Both the position numbers and the translations under genes were made by a program. The notes beneath the pieces were generated by a model. It saw only the letters and a list, made by a program, of their open reading frames with translations, was not told where the DNA came from and did no database searches. Shown here in pieces: positions 1 through 5,314 of a DNA stretch of 7,907 bases. The stretch comes from a bacterium. Lineage in GTDB: Bacteria > JAMCPX01. Position 1 is the first letter of the stretch; each line of letters starts with the position of its first letter. Where the stretch lies: positions 1-7,907 of the forward strand of contig DAHXOM010000017.1 of assembly GCA_027364825.1 (NCBI GenBank), written 5' to 3'.

Positions 1-1
1 A

Positions 2-1570
2 TTTTTGATTTATAGAAAGCTTACCAGCACAAACACCTACAAAGACGTACTTACGATATTCGCGGAATCCTTACAGAAAAGATTGGATCAGTTTGAAGTC
101 AGTATCATCGTTTTACTTGATAAAGACAAAACCGACGGAACGGGCGAAGTCATAGCAAGCAGTCAACTACAGGGCAACAAAACGATTGTAATAGATCTGT
201 CTAAATATCCTGAAATCAAAGCTGCCGTTGAAAAAAAAGAGTTTATTGTAATAGAAGATGTAGAAAAAACAACGATATTCAACGATCAGATTAAATCGGT
301 TGTCCTTTCAAAAGGCATACGTTCATCTTTTGTACTGCCTATCTTCGATATAAGCGATATCATCGGAGTTGTGCTTGTCCGCTCTAAAAGCCCTATTATA
401 TTCTCTCCATTCCTTCAAAGGTACTATTTTATTCAGGCAAATATGCTTGCTTCGACAATCCTGAACATATCGAGGATGAAAATCCTTGAAGAATCCATGA
501 AGAAAGCGTACGAGCTCTTGAAAATAAAAGAAGACTACGAGTTCCTTTTCAACCACGCCATGGACGGCATGGTGCTTATCGACAGAGAAGGCAAGATTCG
601 GGATGCAAACAAGGCATTTGAAAAACTTACCGGTTATTCCGAGAAAGAAATACTGGGTCAGCATTATTCCATGGGGATACTCAACGAAACAAGCATGGAA
701 ACAGCAGACAAGGTTTTTTCGGGTTATCTCAAAAAACAGTTTGTCACAAAATTCGAGATCGAAATAAAAACCAAAAACGGGGCGTATAAAACAATTTCCA
801 TGCGGGCAACGCCCTTGCCCGGGCGTCAGGATGTTTCTTTAATATCCTTACGGGACATAACAGAGGAAAGACTTTTAAGTAAAGAACTGTTGAAAACCAC
901 TGACCTGCTCCTAAAAACCATCAGCAGTTCGTCCGATGCAATTCTTGCCGTGGATATAACCGGTAAGCTCCTTTTTTTCAATGATGAGGCAACGCGTCTT
1001 TTCGGCTATTCGAGGGACGAGGCTATACAGTACATACATGTAACACAGCTTTATCCCCAGAATGTCGCAAAGGAGGTCATGAAATTGCTCCGACAAAGTC
1101 CTACAAAGCACATACGCAATTATCCTATTGAAGTTCGGACACGGGGCGGTGAAACTGTACCCGTTACCCTGTCCGGCGCAATCGTTTACAACGAAAGAGG
1201 TGAAGAACAGATGTCCGTGGGATACTTAAGGGACGAACGCGAAAAGATCAGGATGGAAAAATCGCTTGATGAGGCCTTATCTAAATTAATAGAGGCTGAA
1301 AAGAATGATGCAATGACCAACCTCGCCGGTGCAGCAGCGCATAATCTGAACCAGCCGCTCTCAGCCATACAAGGATATTCAGAGCTGTTGATACACAGAT
1401 TGAAGGATAAAGATCCGACCACCGAGGATTATGCTTCAAAGATCATACGCGAAGTTGAAAAGATGTCGGGCATCATAAAACAGATAAGCAGAATAACGAA
1501 ATACGAAATAAAGCCCTACGCAGGTACAGCAAAAATCGTGGACATAACCAATAAGAAATCAAACGATTAA
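2..1570 (+). CDS. GAF-PAS-PAS-DHp sensor protein lacking an ATPase domain (5' end outside window)
   Basis: This is a kinase-like signalling protein of which 521 residues are read from a TTG at 5. The frame stays open to the window edge and the GAF domain starts at once, so the true start probably lies upstream. Domains in order: GAF at about 6-155, PAS at about 176-285 (with the ANKAFEKLTGYS signature), a second PAS at about 298-412, and a DHp-like helical hairpin at about 431-500 with the H-box AHNLNQPLSAIQGY around His446. The protein ends about 20 residues later (KPYAGTAKIVDI then a short tail), so the HATPase_c domain (N, G1 and G2 boxes) is absent. The residue after His446 is Asn, where active HisKA kinases have Glu or Asp. 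The downstream DNA codes on the other strand, so recent loss by frameshift is unlikely. It may be a phosphotransfer or dimerisation scaffold that works with another kinase, or a pure sensor. The domain calls are confident; the role is not. Confidence 0.85.
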   Translation, partial: FLIYRKLTSTNTYKDVLTIFAESLQKRLDQFEVSIIVLLDKDKTDGTGEVIASSQLQGNKTIVIDLSKYPEIKAAVEKKEFIVIEDVEKTTIFNDQIKSVVLSKGIRSSFVLPIFDISDIIGVVLVRSKSPIIFSPFLQRYYFIQANMLASTILNISRMKILEESMKKAYELLKIKEDYEFLFNHAMDGMVLIDREGKIRDANKAFEKLTGYSEKEILGQHYSMGILNETSMETADKVFSGYLKKQFVTKFEIEIKTKNGAYKTISMRATPLPGRQDVSLISLRDITEERLLSKELLKTTDLLLKTISSSSDAILAVDITGKLLFFNDEATRLFGYSRDEAIQYIHVTQLYPQNVAKEVMKLLRQSPTKHIRNYPIEVRTRGGETVPVTLSGAIVYNERGEEQMSVGYLRDEREKIRMEKSLDEALSKLIEAEKNDAMTNLAGAAAHNLNQPLSAIQGYSELLIHRLKDKDPTTEDYASKIIREVEKMSGIIKQISRITKYEIKPYAGTAKIVDITNKKSND

Positions 1571-2503
1571 CGAAAAGTAGTCTACTGTTTTCTTCAGTCC
1601 CGTTTCAAAATCAACCTCAATCTTGTAATCTATATACTTCGAAGCATTTGTTATGTCAGCCTGGGAATGCTTGACGTCCCCCTTTTTCGGTTGAAGGTAT
1701 TGCGGGTTTGCTTTTTTGCCGAGTATTTTTTCAAGCAGCCCGAGCACCGTATTCAGGGTAAAACGCGTCCCGCACGCTATGTTGAATAGCTTGCCCGCAG
1801 CCTCCTTAGATGCATAACAGGCGTTTATGTTTGCCTGAATAACATTCTCTATATAGGTAAAATCCCTGGACTGTTCGCCGTCTCCATAAACCGTTGGACT
1901 TTCCCCCTTCAGCATTGCCGTTATGAACTTCGGTATGACCGCAGCATAGGTAGAATTCGGGTCCTGCCTCGGGCCGAATATGTTGAAGTATCTCAGACTC
2001 ACTGTCTCGAGACCGTACACACCGGTGAATACCCTGCAGTAATATTCTCCGGTGAGTTTACTGACAGCATAGGGTGACAGGGGCGAGGGTATCATGTCCT
2101 CTTTTTTGGGCAGTACTGCGGTGTCCCCGTACGCCGAAGAGCTTGCCGCATAGACCACCCTTTTTACTTTGTTTTCATACGCTGCCTTGAGTACGTTCAG
2201 GGTACCGTTTATATTCACCTCGTTTGTAGCTATTGGATCATCTATCGAGCGCGGGACCGACGGGATAGCAGCTTCATGCAGAACAAAGTCAATGCCCTTG
2301 CATGCTTTCCGCACCGTATCAAGGTTCCTGATATCGCCCTCTATCAATTCAAACCCGCCCCCGTTTAAAGCCTTTGAAAGGTTTTCTCTCTTGCCGGTAA
2401 GGAAATTATCAATTACCCTTACCGTGTGTCCCTGTTCAAGAAGGCGATCTGTTATATTGGATCCTATAAAACCTGCTCCCCCTGTTATAAGAAATTTGTC
2501 CAT
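1559..2503 (-). CDS. NAD-dependent nucleotide-sugar 4-epimerase (extended SDR, WbpP/GalE-like)
   Basis: This cytoplasmic enzyme would interconvert C4 epimers of a UDP-sugar through a keto intermediate with bound NAD. The 314-residue protein has the Rossmann motif GGAGFIG at 8-14, an acidic Asp32 at the end of the second strand, a Ser121-Ser123 run before YG at 125-126, and the catalytic YxxxK as YAVSK at 145-149. The stretch RYFNIFGPRQDPNSTYAAV (from 171) and DNFLTGKRENL (32-42) are typical of WbpP-like epimerases and SDRs of surface-polysaccharide loci. WbpP and TviC are slightly longer at the N terminus. The gene is last in the operon, 10 bp after the UDP-HexNAc dehydrogenase; its Shine-Dalgarno GAGGA (2511-2515) overlaps that gene's stop codon. 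The pairing suggests it converts UDP-GlcNAcA to UDP-GalNAcA, or supplies UDP-GalNAc. Substrate choice (acetylated or not, uronic or not) cannot be read from the sequence by eye. The 3' end overlaps the convergent sensor gene by 12 bp. Confidence 0.9.
   Translation of the reverse strand: MDKFLITGGAGFIGSNITDRLLEQGHTVRVIDNFLTGKRENLSKALNGGGFELIEGDIRNLDTVRKACKGIDFVLHEAAIPSVPRSIDDPIATNEVNINGTLNVLKAAYENKVKRVVYAASSSAYGDTAVLPKKEDMIPSPLSPYAVSKLTGEYYCRVFTGVYGLETVSLRYFNIFGPRQDPNSTYAAVIPKFITAMLKGESPTVYGDGEQSRDFTYIENVIQANINACYASKEAAGKLFNIACGTRFTLNTVLGLLEKILGKKANPQYLQPKKGDVKHSQADITNASKYIDYKIEVDFETGLKKTVDYFSLIV
1572..1591 (+). terminator. Weak possible terminator after the sensor gene
   Basis: Just past the sensor gene stop, AGTA (1576-1579) and TACT (1583-1586) form a four-pair stem with loop GTC, followed by G and four T. 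Flanking A and T add some pairs. The stem is short and AT-rich, so it would be inefficient. It lies in the last codons of the convergent epimerase gene. Confidence 0.2.
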
Positions 2504-2513
2504 TACAATATCC

Positions 2514-3827
2514 TCAGAGTTTGACTATCTTACCGTCTTTTATATCTTTGGTCCCGTTTTTTGTATCAAAAACCAGCTTTGAATTCTTAACTATCCAGGG
2601 GTAATCATAGACTGAGTGGTCTGTTAGTATGATCGTGCAATCAAAGGAGCTCAATGCCTTCTTCGTCAATTTTACGGACTTTAAATCCAGGCCGCTTTCA
2701 TGGATGGCGTCTATATAGGGATCATTGTATGATACTCTGGCGCCCCTGTGGAGTATCTCTTCTATGACGGGTATTGCTGAAGATTCCCTGAGGTCGTTTA
2801 CGTCTTTTTTATATGCCACACCGAGTATGAATATCCGGCTGTTTTTTATACTCTTCCCTTTTTCATTCATGATATCCGCGAGCCGGCTGACGACATAATT
2901 CGGCATTTCATTGTTTATATCCGTCGCAAGTTCAATGAATCGTGTCCTGTAATTGTAAAGCTTCATTCTCCAGGTGAGGTATACGGGGTCTATCGGTATG
3001 CAGTGTCCGCCGATGCCGGGCCCGGGGTAAAACGGCACAAAACCGTACGGTTTTGTCTTCGCTGCATCTATAACCTCCCATATATTTATTCCCAGTTTAT
3101 GGCTTATGATGGCCATCTCGTTTGCAAGCCCTATATTGATACTCCTGAACGTATTTTCGAGCAGCTTTACCATCTCCGCAGTGTCCGCGGATGACACCTC
3201 AACGACATCTTTTACGATCTGCTGAAACAATAAAACAGCGAGCTCCCCGGAAAGCTTTGTTACGCCGCCGACAACTTTCGGTATGTCGGAAAGTTTATAT
3301 CTTTTATTCGCAGGATCTATCCGCTCTGGGGAAAATACCGCAAAAAAATCCGTGTCAAGTTTATAGTGCTTGTCGGCTACCGTGGACACCATGTACTCCC
3401 GCGTTGTGCCGGGATACGTCGTGCTGGTCAGTATGAGCAATTTCGGTTTTGATATTTTTTCTTTTATGCTCTGTACCGCGGATGTAATGAAGAACAGATC
3501 CGGTTCCTTTGATTTTCCCAGCGGGGTTGGGACACATATCTCTATCACATCGGCATTATCAATGCCGATGTATGAGCTTGTGTACGATATCAACCCTGAA
3601 CCGTTTATATCTTTCAGTTCTTCAGAGCTTATGTCCGTAATATAAGATTCATTGTTTTTGAGAGCTGCTATCTTCCGTTGATTCAAATCAATACCGGTAA
3701 CCTTGAAACCGCTTCTTGCGAACTCGACAGCATAGGGTAAGCCCACATAGCCCAGACCTATTATGGTTATCTTTGCTTCATGTGCAAGTATCTTCTTTTT
3801 CAATAAATTGAAATTTTGGTTCGTCAT
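2514..3827 (-). CDS. wbpA: UDP-N-acetyl-D-glucosamine 6-dehydrogenase (WbpA type)
   Basis: This enzyme oxidises C6 of a UDP-HexNAc to the uronic acid in two NAD-dependent steps in the cytoplasm. The 437-residue protein has the normal family length. It shows the N-terminal NAD motif GLGYVG (24-29), the central helix with the conserved Lys221-Leu-Leu-Glu-Asn (VKLLENT), and the catalytic loop PGPGIGGHCIPIDP (268-281) with the thiol Cys276. A C-terminal UDP-binding domain follows, containing ILGVAYKKDVNDLRES (334-349). The loop with TKPYGFVPFYPGPG just before GGHCIPIDP resembles WbpA (UDP-GlcNAc dehydrogenase) more than TviB or WbpO, whose loop reads more like PGLVGGHCIGVDP; this comparison is from memory. 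The start ATG is supported by AAGGA (3834-3838) with a 6-nt spacer. It lies between the guanylyltransferase (39 bp upstream) and the epimerase (10 bp downstream). Two long inverted repeats lie inside the gene. The symbol marks family resemblance, not proven substrate. Confidence 0.9.
   Translation of the reverse strand: MTNQNFNLLKKKILAHEAKITIIGLGYVGLPYAVEFARSGFKVTGIDLNQRKIAALKNNESYITDISSEELKDINGSGLISYTSSYIGIDNADVIEICVPTPLGKSKEPDLFFITSAVQSIKEKISKPKLLILTSTTYPGTTREYMVSTVADKHYKLDTDFFAVFSPERIDPANKRYKLSDIPKVVGGVTKLSGELAVLLFQQIVKDVVEVSSADTAEMVKLLENTFRSINIGLANEMAIISHKLGINIWEVIDAAKTKPYGFVPFYPGPGIGGHCIPIDPVYLTWRMKLYNYRTRFIELATDINNEMPNYVVSRLADIMNEKGKSIKNSRIFILGVAYKKDVNDLRESSAIPVIEEILHRGARVSYNDPYIDAIHESGLDLKSVKLTKKALSSFDCTIILTDHSVYDYPWIVKNSKLVFDTKNGTKDIKDGKIVKL
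3037..3056. repeat. 20-bp perfect palindrome inside the dehydrogenase gene
   Basis: The sequence ACAAAACCGTACGGTTTTGT equals its own reverse complement. It codes for the conserved TKPYGFV stretch just before the catalytic loop (residues about 257-264 of the dehydrogenase). A 10-bp GC palindrome, CCGGGCCCGG (3016-3025), lies 11 bp away and codes for part of the PGPG loop. It may be only a product of codon choice, or an intragenic protein-binding site. Confidence 0.75.
3547..3571. repeat. Perfect 11-bp inverted repeat with 3-nt loop inside the dehydrogenase gene
   Basis: Arms ACATCGGCATT (3547-3557) and AATGCCGATGT (3561-3571) flank the loop ATC. In the minus-strand mRNA this would form a strong hairpin over codons 86-94 (YIGIDNADV). 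No T run follows on either strand, so it is not a terminator. It could affect mRNA decay or ribosome pausing, or be chance. Confidence 0.75.
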
Positions 3828-3866
3828 GGATAATCCTTTCTGTATATTGAGTATATTAATCTATCG
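3828..3866 (-). other. 39-bp AT-rich spacer between guanylyltransferase and dehydrogenase
   Basis: This is the only sizeable gap inside the operon. It carries the dehydrogenase Shine-Dalgarno and two copies of GTATATT on the + strand (3842-3848 and 3851-3857). A TATACT on the minus strand resembles a -10 box, but there is no clear -35 partner, so a separate promoter is not supported. It may be where translational coupling of the first three genes ends. Confidence 0.4.
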
Positions 3867-4937
3867 TTAAATGTGTTCTTTCAGCCCCCGGGCATGCAGT
3901 GTATTTACCACCTTTGCTATGACTTCGTCACTGCCTTTTGCCGTAACCAGTATCCTTCCATCCGATGCTATGATGATCAGGTCGTGCACATTCGCGGTTA
4001 CCACAAAATTATCATCTCCTACTACTATATTGTTTGTGCTGTCAACATCGATACCATTACCCATCCTCTGGTTGCCCTGTTCATCCTTTGTCATCATGAT
4101 GTTTGCTATCTGTTCAAAACTGCCAAGGTCTGCCCATGGTATGTTCATCTCCATAACAGATACCGAATCAAGTTTTTCTATGATGCCTTTATCAATGGAT
4201 ACATCGCCTAATTTGCTATACTCTTCTTTAATGGTTTTCCGCTCGTAAGGACCCTTGAGGGTCTTTTTGATTTTCTCAAGGGCCGACGATAGTTCCGGCA
4301 TGTGCTGCTTTATCGCATTCAGCATGGAGCTTATTCTGAAAACAAATATTCCCGCATTCCATAAATAACCGTCCGCTACAAACTGTTCTGCTGTTTTTTG
4401 AGGCGGTTTTTCCGTAAACTTCGCGGCCTTAAAAGCATCATGGTCATCCAATTTTTCCCCTTTTGCAATGTAGCCGTAATTCGTCGACGGGGATGCGGGC
4501 CTTACTACAAAAACAACTACCGTGTCTGTTTTCCGGCATATATCCGCTGCCTTTTTTAAAAGCACGCCGAATTGCTCGTCATCGCCGATATAATGGTCCG
4601 CAGGTGTTACGATAGCAATTGCGTCGCCGCCCTGCCTTTCCATGATATGAATGCATGCAAGTCCTATTGCTGCCGCGGTATTCCGGCCCACGGGCTCGGA
4701 CAGGACATTCTCCAGGGGCACTTCCTGTATGGACTCATAGACTGGGGCAAAAACCTCCTCATTCGTCACAACGATCAGATTCCCGGTTTCAACGATCGTG
4801 TTCAGGCGCTGAAGTGTCTGTTTTATCAATGTCTGTCCCTTTGTGATTACCAGAACGGGTTTCGGCCTTAACAGCCGCGAAAGGGGCCACAGCCTTTTGC
4901 CCTGGCCTCCCGCAATGATTATGCCGTATATGTTCAT
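3867..4937 (-). CDS. manC: Mannose-1-phosphate guanylyltransferase (GDP-mannose pyrophosphorylase)
   Basis: The enzyme would make GDP-mannose from mannose 1-phosphate and GTP. The 356-residue protein starts with the nucleotidyltransferase signature GGQGKRLWPLSR (10-21) followed by RPKP (24-27). It also has EPVGRNTAAA (81-90), the PADH turn (112-115) that ends in the metal and nucleotide site, the sugar-phosphate motif FTEKP (174-178), WNAGIF (193-198) and SIDKGIIEK (247-255). These are the ManC/RfbM (COG0836) landmarks. At this length it is the guanylyltransferase module only; bifunctional AlgA or ManC proteins add a C-terminal isomerase cupin, which here is a separate gene just upstream. Its ATG overlaps the cupin stop (ATGA, 4934-4937) and is preceded by GGGAG (4944-4948) with a 6-nt spacer, indicating translational coupling. 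No phosphomannomutase to make its substrate is seen nearby. The change from the common PKQF or PKxL to PKPVL after the signature is a minor variation. Confidence 0.9.
   Translation of the reverse strand: MNIYGIIIAGGQGKRLWPLSRLLRPKPVLVITKGQTLIKQTLQRLNTIVETGNLIVVTNEEVFAPVYESIQEVPLENVLSEPVGRNTAAAIGLACIHIMERQGGDAIAIVTPADHYIGDDEQFGVLLKKAADICRKTDTVVVFVVRPASPSTNYGYIAKGEKLDDHDAFKAAKFTEKPPQKTAEQFVADGYLWNAGIFVFRISSMLNAIKQHMPELSSALEKIKKTLKGPYERKTIKEEYSKLGDVSIDKGIIEKLDSVSVMEMNIPWADLGSFEQIANIMMTKDEQGNQRMGNGIDVDSTNNIVVGDDNFVVTANVHDLIIIASDGRILVTAKGSDEVIAKVVNTLHARGLKEHI
4247..4268 (+). terminator. Terminator-like hairpin antisense to the guanylyltransferase gene
   Basis: On the + strand AAGGACCC pairs with GGGTCTTT around a TTGA loop (one G-T wobble), and five T follow the GC stem (4264-4268). 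This has the form of an intrinsic terminator, but it lies within the coding region of the oppositely oriented guanylyltransferase gene (residues about 224-230). It could stop antisense transcripts reading on from the sensor gene. It may equally be coincidence. Confidence 0.3.
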
Positions 4938-5314
4938 CCGGTTCTCCCGTAGTCGTCCTGGAACCTTACCACGTCGTCCATGTGCGGCGTTGAAACTTCA
5001 TAGATATAAGAGTCCGTGACAGCGTTTATCCTGTGTTTTGTCCCAGGCAGTATTCTGATGCTGTCACCCTCTTGTAATGCAACATCACCGGTCTCTTTGT
5101 TGTCCGGGAATTCAAGGACGACCTTGCCCTTGCTCAGAAACATCGTCTCATCCTTTTTTCTGTGCATCTGCAGACTCGAGCGCGTACCTGCCTTCAGAAA
5201 TAAAACTTTACCGATATAGAGAGGACTATCAGCCCATACAAGCTCATACCCCCAGGGTTTTTCTATCCTGTAAGGTTTATTCTGCAGGCTGCCGACAGAT
5301 CCAGGCCCTGTCAT
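4934..5314 (-). CDS. Stand-alone cupin of the type II mannose-6-phosphate isomerase family
   Basis: This 126-residue single-domain cupin matches the C-terminal isomerase half of bifunctional AlgA/ManC proteins. It would interconvert fructose 6-phosphate and mannose 6-phosphate using a bound divalent metal. Visible landmarks are KPWGYE (19-24), the first cupin motif GTRSSLQMHRKKDETMFLSKG (from 43) with likely ligands Gln49, His51 and Glu56, and the second motif PGTKHRINA (90-98) with His94. The C-terminal VVRFQDDYGR (115-124) is typical of the family. Gln in place of the first His of the general cupin motif is normal for type II isomerases. The ATG overlaps the stop of the LysM gene (ATGA, 5311-5314) and has only a weak purine stretch upstream, so translation probably depends on ribosomes ending the LysM gene. 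No other start is plausible. An isomerase role is the best reading given the guanylyltransferase next door, but small cupins of this kind are often annotated without proof and could act on another sugar. Confidence 0.85.
   Translation of the reverse strand: MTGPGSVGSLQNKPYRIEKPWGYELVWADSPLYIGKVLFLKAGTRSSLQMHRKKDETMFLSKGKVVLEFPDNKETGDVALQEGDSIRILPGTKHRINAVTDSYIYEVSTPHMDDVVRFQDDYGRTG

Noticed and set aside
13..20. LILC near residue 18 of the LysM protein as a lipoprotein signal (residue coordinates)
   Set aside because: The residue before Cys is Leu rather than Gly, Ala or Ser, and the Cys lies inside the hydrophobic core with more hydrophobic residues after it. An ordinary signal peptide fits better.
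184..254. Direct repeat ATTGTAATAGA in the sensor gene (two copies 60 bp apart)
   Set aside because: Both copies code for similar beta strands (IVID and IVIE) in the GAF domain; short and explained by the protein.
809..826. ACGCCC-TTGCCC-GGGCGT inverted repeat in the sensor gene
   Set aside because: Six pairs with a six-base loop in coding DNA is common by chance; no T run follows and it sits between the PAS beta strands.
2169..2582. 137-codon + strand open frame opposite the epimerase start
   Set aside because: It is antisense to the conserved Rossmann region of the epimerase and crosses into the dehydrogenase, with no plausible product of its own.
3873..4248. Overlapping + strand frames of 112 and 125 codons opposite the guanylyltransferase
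   Set aside because: Two different frames over the same bases, both antisense to a gene with clear family motifs; neither translation resembles a protein family.
5245..5263. ACCC-CCA-GGGT followed by five T on the + strand, as a possible terminator
   Set aside because: The stem is only four pairs and lies in the coding sequence for the cupin's conserved KPWGYE motif, which explains the bases.
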